A stretch of DNA of 64,000 nt from Bacillus inaquosorum KCTC 13429 (GTDB lineage: Bacteria > Bacillota > Bacilli > Bacillales > Bacillaceae), in contig NZ_AMXN01000002.1 in NCBI RefSeq assembly GCF_000332645.1, forward strand, positions 310,001 to 374,000. Reading direction: 5' to 3'. Below are positions 29,949-38,731 of the stretch, in pieces. Under the pieces are notes generated by a model that saw only the letters and a list, made by a program, of their open reading frames with translations, had not been told where the DNA came from and made no database searches. The position numbers and the translations under genes were made by a program. How positions within the stretch are numbered: position 1 is the first letter of the stretch; every line of letters starts with the position of its first letter.

Positions 29949-32900
29949 CTAAGAGAAGCTTACATTATTCAGCAATCCCTTTTGGTTTCTTTCCTTGTTG
30001 TATGCTTCGTCTTGAATTTTATTTAATTCTTGGACGCTTAGTATTACATTTGGGTCTTTCGCTACAAGCTGCGTTAATAGTCTTACCGTTTGGCTTAACA
30101 GATTAATTTCCGCTTGCTGATTGCTGTTTTGTTGCTGCAGCAAAGTCACCATGGTTTTCAATGCGTTTGCATCGCTTGAGCTTGACCGGATTTCCGGCTC
30201 ATACCCAACCATTTTACCCGCCTGGCTGAGAACCTTATGAGCTTGGCTGCGCCTAAATTGACGCAACGGCAGCAGCATTTCCCCTTTATGCACCTCAGCC
30301 ATATGATCACGCGTAATCAATCCGCCTGTATCGTAACCAATGTAACGGCCGCCGCGCGCCATAGACTTCAAGCCTGGATGATTTAAGATTCCGCCGTATC
30401 TGCTGTTCAGATAGTTAATGGAGGCAAGGATCTGATCAACTGGATTTTTGATATTTCCGTGCCCTGGTTCCTTATTGGCGTTAAAGGTACTCGGGATAAA
30501 CTGCATAAGCCCCTGGGATGGGTGGCCTGCTTTCCAGTTTGAATCCCATCTGTTTACAACATTCGGATTGCCGCCTGATTCCTTCATAGCTATTGTCTCT
30601 AGCGCTGAGGCATATTCTGAACCCAGCCCTTTTATCTTTAAGGCTTGAGCAACCCACTTTTTGACGGCTTCCGTGCCGCCCTCACCAAAGTTGCTTGATT
30701 CTCCAAACTTATCTTTGATGAAATTAACAAAATTCTTTTTGATAAGGGAGAAAGAACCCTTTAGGACATCGCCGGTAATGCCTTTTACTTTAGGCAGTTT
30801 TAACCCCAGCTTTTCAATAACCTTTTTGACGAGTTTCGACGGGTTGCTGATATAGTCAAACACATCTAAAGCAAGGTCCTTCACTTTCCCAACGGCTGCC
30901 TTTGCTCCATTCCACATCTTTGAAATAAAGCCTTCTTTCTTCTTTGTTCCGTTTGCATAAGCCGGAACCCCTGAAAGAAAAGCTCTAGTGTCAATTGCTG
31001 ACAAGACTTGTGTTCCTTGAGGGAGGTTCATAAGCGTATCAGTCGCAGGGCTCAGCCCCATGTGACCCGAAGGGGTTATAAAAGCTTCCGGTCCAGCATT
31101 TGAGCCCTTACCATCACCGAGAATGGCTAGACCTCCCGGATGCCCGCCTGTACCATTTGCATACTGCGGCACTTCCCATTTAGGGATTTTAGTATCAACC
31201 CCGATTTTTCCCAAAATCCAGTTGATACCCTGCTGAGTAAAGCCGTTGATGATTTTACCGAAGCCACGGAGCGTTCTGTTTCCAAAGGCTTTTATTCCGT
31301 CCCAGGCTTTGCCTGCCATGCTCTTAATTCCGTCACCCATTTTCTTAGGTAGCGCCTTCGCTCCATCTACAATGTCAGTGAATTTTTTAGAAATACTAGT
31401 TTTCATGTCAGTGACAATTTTTAGAGCTTTATCTTTCAAGAAACTAAACATTTTTCCCGCATTTGTGGCGCCATCTTTAAACAAACTTTTGATCCAGCCC
31501 CACATTTTTGGGAATATACCTTTTAAGCCAGCGCCGAGAGCCTTGGCACCGCCAAGAATCTTGCCGAAAAACGAAAGTTGGATTGCATTCCAGACAACTT
31601 TTATCGCGCCCGAAAATATTTTCTTAATTCCTTCCCACATTTTTGAAAAATTCCCGGTTAGTAACCCAGAAAAAACGAGGATTACGCCCTGAATTACAGA
31701 CATTGCGCCAGTAATTACGCCCTTGATGTTGCCCCATACAGATTTAATAATCGCAAGTACGGCAGGCATGACAAATTGGACAACGGACCACACATTTTGA
31801 AGGGCCTGAGAGATCACAGAACCGTTTTGCTGCCAGAAAGACTTCCACTGCCCAGTGAGTTGGCCAATGAACGACATGACACCGCCCAGTGCCTGTTTGA
31901 CCAGAGGGCCAAGGGTTCCAAAAACTTGGGATGCAATAGTGCCAAGAGTCGAAAAGGTCGGCTTCATGGCGTCAAAACTTGCCTTCATGTTGGATATGAT
32001 GGGCTGTGCCTGCTGCTTAAAGCCGGAAAAAGCAGTCTTGATATTGTTTATCCCGTCGATAATGGTTTGGACCGTTAACACCGGGAAAAAGTCCATCAGT
32101 TTATCGGCACCTTTTGACGTATCACCATTGAAAACGTCCATAATGCCCGAGAAAATAGTCTTTAAATTCTTTCCGGCATTCGCGATATTGTTAAAAGTCG
32201 GTTCAAGGCCTTTCATGCCAGACTCTAAGCCAGACATGACCGGTTCAAGTAAGCTTAGGACCCCATTTCCAATAGGCTCTAACGATGCTAGGGCAGAACG
32301 TCCAATTTTTTTAAGCCTTGTCCCAAAATTATCTTGTAGGGCCTGGCCTGCTTTTTTGGTTGCTCCACTTGTATTTGAAAAGCTGTTCTCTATGTTAGCC
32401 AGGGCAGAGACGCCTTTTTGACCTAAATCCTCGAACTGCGTACCCATAATTTGCTGCCCTATCTTATAGGCATCGCTTTTGTTTTTCATGCCGTCAATAT
32501 CTTTCATAACAGCCGAGAAAACCAGATCGCCGCCTTTCCCAGTCTTTTTAAACTGAGCGTATAAATCTTGGGTGTGTTTTGATAGTGATTGCATGGCTTC
32601 GTCTGCTGTTCCGTCTGATAAACGAATGTTCATTTCTTTAATCAGATCGCCAACCTTATCCAGCTGGAAGGCCCCTGATTCAGCACCCGCCTGAAAGACC
32701 GAAAACATTCTTTGTGTGGAGAAGCCTGCAGCTGCAAACTGATTGGAATATTCATTAATGGAATCTAGAAACTCTCCGGAATAATCAAGGCCCTTCTGAA
32801 AACCACTAGTGATCATGTCCATAGCAGCATCAGAGGAAAGTCCATCAAATGAATTTTGCATCGCGTTGATTGACTTAGTAATATCGTTTCCGTCCTGGTC

Positions 32901-33725
32901 AAAAGCTTTGGCAATGGTCATGGTGCCCTTCGTAACTTCTTTTACCGTTTCGTCGGTTGCACCCTTTAACGATTTTACATTCTGTTTTACGTTGACGATT
33001 GCATTTTTAGCATCACCCACGCTGTCACCGAAGCCATCAGCCCACAAGCTTTTTGCTGAACTTGCTACCTTCTGAGCCTCTTTTTCTGTAAGTCCTAATT
33101 GAGCCCGTATTTCTCCCTGGGCTGCCTGCGTATCAAGTGCCATTTTTGCACCCAGCCCGCCGATTGCAGCTGTTAGGGCACCGACACTGGCAACGCCTGC
33201 AGTCAGCGCACCGACCAGGCCGACTTTTATAAAAGAACTGAATTTGGATACTTTCCCGCCGGCGTCACCACTTGCGTCGCCGATCTCTCTTTGCCTGTCC
33301 GTCAATCCCTCAGCGCTTTCACTTGCTTTGCTTTGGGCTTGTTCAAGCATTTTATATTGCATCTGTGCGCGCCGCAGTGAACCTTCCAGAGAATGATACG
33401 ATTGAATCTGAGTATTTAGCCGCTGGGCGTATTTCTGCGCCTGTTCTGACCCTTCGCCGTATAACTGAACCTGTTTCTCGTAAGATTTCCGATACTCTTC
33501 CACAATCTTCTCTTGAATGGAAAGCTCATTTGATAAACCTTCAACCTTCTTTTTGCTGGCCGTGAGTTCATCACCCATCGCTTTAAACTCTTGAACAGTT
33601 GCTTTTGTGGCCGTTCGTGCCGTTTTAAGGTTATTTCTGAGACCGGTTATTCCTCTGTTTACGCCGGCATCGTTTAGCGTGGTGTTAATGACTAAATTTC
33701 CTATCGGTCTGCCTTCTGTCGCCAA
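29949..33725 (-). CDS. Tail tape measure protein with lytic transglycosylase domain
   Basis: A 1258-residue protein from a TTG with GGGAGG upstream. The N terminus is coiled-coil, followed by a Gly/Ala-rich hydrophobic stretch (VGLVGALTAGVASVGALTAAIGG) and long helical repeats with regular Trp residues (WKSFWQQNG, SVWGNIKGVITGAM). Near 1075-1180 lies an SLT domain: IAMKESGGNPNVVNRWD with the catalytic Glu, then SQGLMQFIPSTF and PVDQILASINYL. The protein sets tail length and can open peptidoglycan during DNA entry. SPbeta YomI has a comparable layout. Confidence 0.93.
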   Translation of the reverse strand: MATEGRPIGNLVINTTLNDAGVNRGITGLRNNLKTARTATKATVQEFKAMGDELTASKKKVEGLSNELSIQEKIVEEYRKSYEKQVQLYGEGSEQAQKYAQRLNTQIQSYHSLEGSLRRAQMQYKMLEQAQSKASESAEGLTDRQREIGDASGDAGGKVSKFSSFIKVGLVGALTAGVASVGALTAAIGGLGAKMALDTQAAQGEIRAQLGLTEKEAQKVASSAKSLWADGFGDSVGDAKNAIVNVKQNVKSLKGATDETVKEVTKGTMTIAKAFDQDGNDITKSINAMQNSFDGLSSDAAMDMITSGFQKGLDYSGEFLDSINEYSNQFAAAGFSTQRMFSVFQAGAESGAFQLDKVGDLIKEMNIRLSDGTADEAMQSLSKHTQDLYAQFKKTGKGGDLVFSAVMKDIDGMKNKSDAYKIGQQIMGTQFEDLGQKGVSALANIENSFSNTSGATKKAGQALQDNFGTRLKKIGRSALASLEPIGNGVLSLLEPVMSGLESGMKGLEPTFNNIANAGKNLKTIFSGIMDVFNGDTSKGADKLMDFFPVLTVQTIIDGINNIKTAFSGFKQQAQPIISNMKASFDAMKPTFSTLGTIASQVFGTLGPLVKQALGGVMSFIGQLTGQWKSFWQQNGSVISQALQNVWSVVQFVMPAVLAIIKSVWGNIKGVITGAMSVIQGVILVFSGLLTGNFSKMWEGIKKIFSGAIKVVWNAIQLSFFGKILGGAKALGAGLKGIFPKMWGWIKSLFKDGATNAGKMFSFLKDKALKIVTDMKTSISKKFTDIVDGAKALPKKMGDGIKSMAGKAWDGIKAFGNRTLRGFGKIINGFTQQGINWILGKIGVDTKIPKWEVPQYANGTGGHPGGLAILGDGKGSNAGPEAFITPSGHMGLSPATDTLMNLPQGTQVLSAIDTRAFLSGVPAYANGTKKKEGFISKMWNGAKAAVGKVKDLALDVFDYISNPSKLVKKVIEKLGLKLPKVKGITGDVLKGSFSLIKKNFVNFIKDKFGESSNFGEGGTEAVKKWVAQALKIKGLGSEYASALETIAMKESGGNPNVVNRWDSNWKAGHPSQGLMQFIPSTFNANKEPGHGNIKNPVDQILASINYLNSRYGGILNHPGLKSMARGGRYIGYDTGGLITRDHMAEVHKGEMLLPLRQFRRSQAHKVLSQAGKMVGYEPEIRSSSSDANALKTMVTLLQQQNSNQQAEINLLSQTVRLLTQLVAKDPNVILSVQELNKIQDEAYNKERNQKGLLNNVSFS

Positions 33726-33787
33726 ATAGTTACCTCCCTTCTATCGTTTTTTAGAAACACAAAAAGAGCGCCTTTACAGACACCCTT

Positions 33788-33970
33788 TTACAAAGTTGCA
33801 CCGAATATTTGATAAGCAGGGACAAGTTTGTTTTCTTCCTCATGCTTGTAAGTTGCAAGATCAAAAAAGCGTTGTACATCCATGTCATCTATTTCATGAA
33901 GCTTGTAACCATTTTCCATCAAGTCAAGATACATTTGCTTCATCCTGTTAAGATAGTCCCTGTAGGTCAT
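33788..33970 (-). CDS. Second tail-assembly chaperone frame (gpT-like)
   Basis: A 60-residue frame starting MTYRDYLNRMKQMYLDL, directly upstream of the tape measure and 11 bases after the first chaperone ends. In siphoviruses this slot holds the downstream part of a chaperone made by programmed frameshifting. Relative to the first frame it lies in +1 (or -2) and is open back to about 40 bases before the first frame's stop. It could also start alone at its ATG, where AGGGA lies 5 bases away. Confidence 0.6.
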   Translation of the reverse strand: MTYRDYLNRMKQMYLDLMENGYKLHEIDDMDVQRFFDLATYKHEEENKLVPAYQIFGATL

Positions 33971-33981
33971 TGGCTTCCCTG

Positions 33982-34344
33982 TTATTTTTGAGCTTTCTCG
34001 GCCATCTTCTTCAATTGAGCCTTTTTTTTATCTTTAATCATAACCTGATCAATAATATCTCTGAGCCAGTCAAATAAATCATCAGATTGAACACCGTCTA
34101 GAATATCATCAAATGTAAATTGATTTTTGAATATGTCTAAAACAAGAGTCATCATGTCATCCATTACATCATGCTCTGTCATTCCAGATTCTTCATCCAT
34201 TGCCTTTGCATGTATTTCTAAAGCTCTATACGTATATCTTGCTGTAACAATTGGCTGAACAAATGTTTTTTCTGGAACAGATACAATTTCGCCGTTTTCA
34301 TCTACTTCAGCTAGGGCATAATCTCTTAAAACTGCTTTAACCAT
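33982..34344 (-). CDS. Tail assembly chaperone (gpG-like)
   Basis: A 120-residue protein from the ATG at 34344 (AAAGGTGG upstream). Acidic and helical: FTFDDILDGVQSDDLFDWLRDIIDQVM, ending in a Lys-rich tail. Between the major tail protein and the tape measure this size and composition indicate the tail chaperone that coats the tape measure before tube assembly. A run of eight As lies near the 3' end. Confidence 0.72.
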   Translation of the reverse strand: MVKAVLRDYALAEVDENGEIVSVPEKTFVQPIVTARYTYRALEIHAKAMDEESGMTEHDVMDDMMTLVLDIFKNQFTFDDILDGVQSDDLFDWLRDIIDQVMIKDKKKAQLKKMAEKAQK

Positions 34345-34401
34345 TGTGAAACCCACCTTTTAATTTTTATAGAAAAAGCAGCCGTCATCCGGCTGCCAGT
34401 T

Positions 34402-34983
34402 TTATTTTCCTAAGTCTGCACTTACTTCTTCTGTTGTCATGCCGTCTGGCAGCATCCCATAAGCACGTTGATAGAATTTCTCTAATGTAAATCCATCGTT
34501 TTGATCGTAACCAATCAGGAAGACAAGACCGTCCGATTTACGCGGCAAGAATTGCCCTTCGATCGTATCTGTTTGATAGTCCACTTTATCTTCTTTCGTT
34601 TTTCCTTCCACAGAAGGGATTCCAAATTTCCCTTTTAACAGGGCATAGTACACATAGCCTTTTTCATGGTGTTTTTGACGCCATGTGATGCACACATAAG
34701 GAGGCTCCATATCTTTATGGTACTCTTCAATACCATCGACAACCTTTACACCTAAAAGAGTTCTTTTCATTTCTGTAGTAAGGTCCGCGACATTTAATTC
34801 AAGTTTTGTTTCACTAACTCCTGTACTTTTTACCGCAAAAATGCCGTCATCCGCATAAAGAGGTGTTAGTTCAGAAGAAACATCCAGCTTCGCTTCAATT
34901 GCCCCCGGCAAACTTTCAATCTTAGAGGCTTTTTCATCAACAAGCTCAGAATAATTAATACCACTTAGCCCCGTCTTAGCCAT
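34402..34983 (-). CDS. Major tail (tube) protein, phi13 family
   Basis: A 193-residue protein starting AKTGLSGINYSELVDEKA, with FAVKSTGVSETKLELNVADL and VDYQTDTIEGQFLPRKSDG, typical of the phi13-family major tail proteins. It forms the hexameric rings of the non-contractile tube. Strong ribosome-binding site and central position in the tail module agree. Confidence 0.88.
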   Translation of the reverse strand: MAKTGLSGINYSELVDEKASKIESLPGAIEAKLDVSSELTPLYADDGIFAVKSTGVSETKLELNVADLTTEMKRTLLGVKVVDGIEEYHKDMEPPYVCITWRQKHHEKGYVYYALLKGKFGIPSVEGKTKEDKVDYQTDTIEGQFLPRKSDGLVFLIGYDQNDGFTLEKFYQRAYGMLPDGMTTEEVSADLGK

Positions 34984-35004
34984 TCATATCATCCTTTTCT
35001 ATGT

Positions 35005-35394
35005 TTATTTTTTGAAATCAATTAATTTCGTGGCCCTGTATCTCCGAGCATACCGATACAGAGCAATATCTGGGTCACGGTCAAAGGCTGACGCATATTG
35101 CTTATAGTCATTCTCTGCCATGATCTGATCAATCACAGGCTGAATAGCCTGGGCGTCCTTTAATGTTTTGGTCCATAAATCTATTTGAATATCAACCTCA
35201 AATGTTAGGGCCCTATCGTCCGCATAGTCTTTTCTGTGGCTCTCAAGCTCGTTAATGCGAATCATTGGGGCCTTTTCTATGTCCTGATCTTCTTCTGGAA
35301 CAAAGACCAGGAATATCCGGTCACTGTCCACAAGAGAAGCAAGTGTTTCATTTTCACTTAAAAGCTTTTCGACTTCCTGGATGGGAAGCATCAT
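35005..35394 (-). CDS. Tail terminator / completion protein
   Basis: A 129-residue alpha-beta protein (QEVEKLLSENETLASLVD, APMIRINELESHRKDYADD, EVDIQIDLWTKTLKDAQAI) of the DUF806/DUF3168-like tail completion type. It overlaps the HK97 gp10-like gene by 4 bases and precedes the major tail gene, the usual place for the tail terminator. Exact family not certain. Confidence 0.65.
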   Translation of the reverse strand: MMLPIQEVEKLLSENETLASLVDSDRIFLVFVPEEDQDIEKAPMIRINELESHRKDYADDRALTFEVDIQIDLWTKTLKDAQAIQPVIDQIMAENDYKQYASAFDRDPDIALYRYARRYRATKLIDFKK

Positions 35395-35783
35395 AGTCCC
35401 AGCTCCCTCATATAAACTTGCTGCACGATCTGTAAAACCGTCTGCTCCATCTCGTTTGATGTCCTCTCAATGAAATGCTGCGGGGGCTGCTTGATCGTTC
35501 CAAAGTTAGAGAAGTGTAGGCGAGATGCTGTTTCTTTTCCATATCCCACACTTGCATATATCTCCCCGTCTTCCTTCGCCTTTGAATACACCACATTATC
35601 TTTCATGTGCACTTTGTGGGGGTCCTGGTCGCTTTCTCGGCCTCGGGGTGTATTACGTTCCAGAGCCTCAGCAAAAACCTGTGCGCCTGCCTGGACGGCT
35701 GCTTTTGCCGCCCTGGTATTTTTTCTTGCAAGCTTATCAAGCTCTTTTTCTATACCGCCGATACCGTCATCTTGCCGCGCCAT
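35391..35783 (-). CDS. HK97 gp10-like head-tail protein
   Basis: A 130-residue protein with ELDKLARKNTRAAKAAVQAGAQVFAEAL and NTPRGRESDQDPHKVHMKDNV, the pattern of HK97 gp10 family head-tail joining proteins. It abuts the head closure gene and overlaps the tail terminator gene. Confidence 0.82.
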   Translation of the reverse strand: MARQDDGIGGIEKELDKLARKNTRAAKAAVQAGAQVFAEALERNTPRGRESDQDPHKVHMKDNVVYSKAKEDGEIYASVGYGKETASRLHFSNFGTIKQPPQHFIERTSNEMEQTVLQIVQQVYMRELGL

Positions 35784-36109
35784 CAGCTCACCTTCTCCGC
35801 AAAAACATTGATCAGGTTTTTATCCTGAGAGTTTGGGAGAATATCTTTTATTTCGTAAAGCTCATCATCATGAAGAACATGCATGTTATTTGTCGCCTTC
35901 TTAACTTGCTGATAGCGAATAATGAACGTGATGCTATTTTCTAAGAAGGTGCCAGCTGTCGTGAGCTTTTCCCTTAACTTCTGTTCTCTTATCTCAGCCC
36001 AGCAAGAAAATAAGGGCTCATTTACCACAATATTCTCCCTGGTTTCCGGGTCCTTCCCGTTCTTTCGTGTAACAAAAGTGATGCGTGTATTGAGCCGGCT
36101 AAATTCCAT
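35783..36109 (-). CDS. Head closure protein (SPP1 gp16-like)
   Basis: A 108-residue beta-rich protein: RLNTRITFVTRKNGKDPETRE, LFSCWAEIREQKLRE, SITFIIRYQQ and YEIKDILPNSQDKN. This matches head-tail joining (head closure) proteins. It overlaps the connector gene by 11 bases. Confidence 0.8.
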   Translation of the reverse strand: MEFSRLNTRITFVTRKNGKDPETRENIVVNEPLFSCWAEIREQKLREKLTTAGTFLENSITFIIRYQQVKKATNNMHVLHDDELYEIKDILPNSQDKNLINVFAEKVS

Positions 36110-36392
36110 CTGTATACGCCCCTCTGAATTGCTGAATAAAGTTTGTTACGCCGAAAGGTATTTCTTGCAACGCTTTGTCCATTGAGGATACGCGCTGTTC
36201 ATACCAGGCACCGACCAGGAACATGACAGCTGTATCAAATTTAGGGTTGTTTTGAAAGAACGAATCCCTGTTTGGCGAAAGCGTTACGGCATCCTTGATA
36301 TAATCTTCCGCAGTATCTTTCAACTGCTGGATAAACCCATCATCAAAATTGTGATCTATACGCATCGCAAGCTTTAATTCTTCAAGCGTCAT
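36099..36392 (-). CDS. Head-tail connector (gp6-like)
   Basis: A 97-residue helical protein starting TLEELKLAMRIDHNFDDGF, then LKDTAEDYIKDAV and FLVGAWYEQRVSS, the HK97 gp6 pattern. It forms a ring under the portal that gates the packaged DNA. Confidence 0.85.
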   Translation of the reverse strand: MTLEELKLAMRIDHNFDDGFIQQLKDTAEDYIKDAVTLSPNRDSFFQNNPKFDTAVMFLVGAWYEQRVSSMDKALQEIPFGVTNFIQQFRGAYTDGI

Positions 36393-36446
36393 TCCAACAC
36401 TCCTTTACAAACAAAAAGGGACGCCGGTATGCGTCCCGTTATGTCA

Positions 36447-36854
36447 TTATTCTGTTGGCGTTCCTTTCAATTCATCAATTTGTTTTTGCATACCATCAAG
36501 TAGAGACTTTACTTCACTGTTCAGGTTATCCAATTTCACGCTGCCCTTTCCGATGTGATTACTTCTAACTGAGCCGTCGGCCAACATTTCATTCGTGATA
36601 CTTCCCTTTTCAATAACTGCCGGGTCGCCTTTTTCACCTTTCTCACCTTGTGGCCCCTGTGGCCCTGTCTCACCCTTTGGCCCGGCCGGTCCGGTTTCCC
36701 CCTGTGGTCCTTGTTCTCCCTGCATCCCCTTGATAAACAGAGGGTTTTCTTCACTGTTTCCGCCAAGATAAACTCGGGTAATCGGTTTTCCATCCGTGTC
36801 CATTTCCGATGCTGTCCAAACGTTTCCACTTTTATTTAGAAATTCTTCCGCCAT
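36447..36854 (-). CDS. Collagen-like phage head or fibre protein
   Basis: A 135-residue protein with three parts: an N-terminal domain ([19 protein letters not shown]), about 12 Gly-X-Y triplets ([19 protein letters not shown] and on), and a C-terminal helical stretch ([19 protein letters not shown]) that could trimerise. Gly-X-Y repeats make collagen-type triple helices. It stands between the major capsid and connector genes, so it may decorate the head rather than the tail. The ATG at 36854 has AAAGGATGA upstream. Confidence 0.75.
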   Translation of the reverse strand: MAEEFLNKSGNVWTASEMDTDGKPITRVYLGGNSEENPLFIKGMQGEQGPQGETGPAGPKGETGPQGPQGEKGEKGDPAVIEKGSITNEMLADGSVRSNHIGKGSVKLDNLNSEVKSLLDGMQKQIDELKGTPTE

Positions 36855-36880
36855 TTTCAATCATCCTTTTCAATTATTTT

Positions 36881-38086
36881 TTATTGGCCTACGTCTACCG
36901 CTGACTGATCTTCTGTACTAGTTGTCGTTTGATTGATAGTGACAAAATAACCGGCTTTCTCATCAGCTTTTTTCACGTCAAAACGAACTGCCAGAGAAAG
37001 GACTTGACCGTAAATGTCATTTTCTACCCATTTCGCCGTAGCCTCCACACGGTTTGCGAAAAAGACAGCTTTTTTCAAGTCACCAATGAACATAACTGCG
37101 TCGCCATCTTTTTCACCTAAGATTGTGTCATCAACAGTTGAAACCGGTCTGCCAAATAATGATTTTCCTGAAGGAGAAGAAATACTTTGCTGTAAAATGT
37201 ATTGTCCGTTTTTATCTTTTAACGTATCTAAGAATTGGAACGCAGAAGCAGTCGCAACAATGTCACGTTTATAGGCTTGTTTCAAATCCACATTAAAAAT
37301 CTTTTTAAGTTCATCAGTTCCTGTTACTGCCTTCTGTGGAAATGAGCGCAGCACTTTTGCAACAATATCATTTTTTGTATTTCGTTTTACCTGCTGCAGA
37401 TGCTCCGCGACAATAGCAGTTAAGTCAACGGCAGCATCATCAATGGCTTCCTGTGAAATAGGGAGCTGACCACGATATGTTTCTACCGCCCAAGGTACTT
37501 TGTTGAATTTAGGTTTCGCCAATTCAGGGTTTTTCTCTAACTCAGCTACAGAAACTAACTTTGTGTCCGCGTTAGCAAGAACTGGATAACTACCAGAGGC
37601 TGTTTTCACCGGAACCTTGTTTACGATCTCGCCTAAATCCACAACATCCTCTGGCTCCCGTTGTGGTGTAGTAAGTACCTCAATAGGGATAATTGCCTCA
37701 GCCCCATCAGATTTCAACCCGTCGCGTTTTTCCCCTTTTGATCGCAAAAACTCTTCAAAAGCTCTTACCTCTTCTGTCTTACCTGGTTTGATGATTGTAC
37801 GGAAGCCTCCGCCATGCATTGATCTTTTCTCCTCGTCGTCTTCTTCTTTACCGCCAGCTGGTGCTGGGTTCTCTGGCTTAAGTCCTGCTAACTCTTCATA
37901 CTCCGCAAGCTTTTTTTGCAGGGCGTCAAGCTCTTCTTTCATGGAAGTGATTTCACCTTTCAAAGCAGTTGCTTCATCCAGCTTGTCTTCCTCTGCTCGT
38001 TTTTGGGCTTCTGTAATTTTTGTATTAATGGCCGTTTGTTTTTTAGTAACCTGTGATCGTAGTTCCTTAATTTTTTCAGTTAACAT
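36881..38086 (-). CDS. HK97-type major capsid protein with N-terminal delta domain
   Basis: A 401-residue protein from the ATG at 38086 (GGAG 7 bases upstream). Residues 1-80 form a charged coiled-coil scaffold (EKIKELRSQVTKKQTAINTKI) that is normally cut off by the prohead protease. The rest matches the HK97 fold: IPIEVLTTPQREPEDVVDLG, SYPVLANADTKLVSVAELE, LFGRPVSTVDD and AVFFANRVEATA. It builds the icosahedral shell. Confidence 0.93.
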   Translation of the reverse strand: MLTEKIKELRSQVTKKQTAINTKITEAQKRAEEDKLDEATALKGEITSMKEELDALQKKLAEYEELAGLKPENPAPAGGKEEDDEEKRSMHGGGFRTIIKPGKTEEVRAFEEFLRSKGEKRDGLKSDGAEAIIPIEVLTTPQREPEDVVDLGEIVNKVPVKTASGSYPVLANADTKLVSVAELEKNPELAKPKFNKVPWAVETYRGQLPISQEAIDDAAVDLTAIVAEHLQQVKRNTKNDIVAKVLRSFPQKAVTGTDELKKIFNVDLKQAYKRDIVATASAFQFLDTLKDKNGQYILQQSISSPSGKSLFGRPVSTVDDTILGEKDGDAVMFIGDLKKAVFFANRVEATAKWVENDIYGQVLSLAVRFDVKKADEKAGYFVTINQTTTSTEDQSAVDVGQ

Positions 38087-38134
38087 GCGTTTGCTCCTTT
38101 TCAAATAAAATAAGCACCCGGTTTTAGAGTGCTT

Positions 38135-38731
38135 TTACAATCCGATTTTTAATAAATCCAGCTGCAGCAGCAGCTTTTCTTTTTCCGGATTCCGGTTTCT
38201 TTCCTCATACTGCTGTAAATTCCGTTTTGCAATTGTCACGTCAGTGTCTTCATAAGCCGGATAAGTAACGACTGACACATCTGTAAGCTTTGAAATGTTT
38301 CTCAAGCTCCGCAACGGCAGACCGGTTTCCTGGTCACGAGTAAAACTGTCCCCATCCTTCCCTAGCATGAAGCCGAAAGAACAATTTGAGATATTCCCAA
38401 CCCGCAGATTTTCGTATAAATCCGATGCGTACTGTGTATTCGGCAAAGTAACATCGAATCTTAAGCCGATGTCATCAACTTCAAGCTTAAGCGTGCCGGC
38501 AGACGTACGGCCGAGAATCTTGGATGGGTCATGATCAATCAATGCCCGCACATCGCTCATGTCTGTCTGATCCAGAGCCCTTTTATCAATCATTTCAATA
38601 AAACCGCCCAAATTGTGGCTGCGGGTGCCGAATTTTAAAGCATAACCACTAATCACTTTTGGGCCTTCATCGTCTGAATGAGCTTTTAAGGCCCCTTCCT
38701 GCGACGTTCTAATCTCTACTCCCTTAGACAT
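38135..38731 (-). CDS. HK97-type prohead protease
   Basis: A 198-residue serine protease of the U35/HK97 family. The start region reads ISGYALKFGTRSHNLGGF. The catalytic His lies in VRALIDHDPSKILGRT, followed by LRFDVTLPNTQYASDLYENL, with the Ser in ISNCSFGFM. The ATG at 38731 follows AAGGAGGTGAGGGGA, and the gene overlaps the end of the portal gene by 8 bases. It cleaves the capsid delta domain during maturation. Confidence 0.92.
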   Translation of the reverse strand: MSKGVEIRTSQEGALKAHSDDEGPKVISGYALKFGTRSHNLGGFIEMIDKRALDQTDMSDVRALIDHDPSKILGRTSAGTLKLEVDDIGLRFDVTLPNTQYASDLYENLRVGNISNCSFGFMLGKDGDSFTRDQETGLPLRSLRNISKLTDVSVVTYPAYEDTDVTIAKRNLQQYEERNRNPEKEKLLLQLDLLKIGL

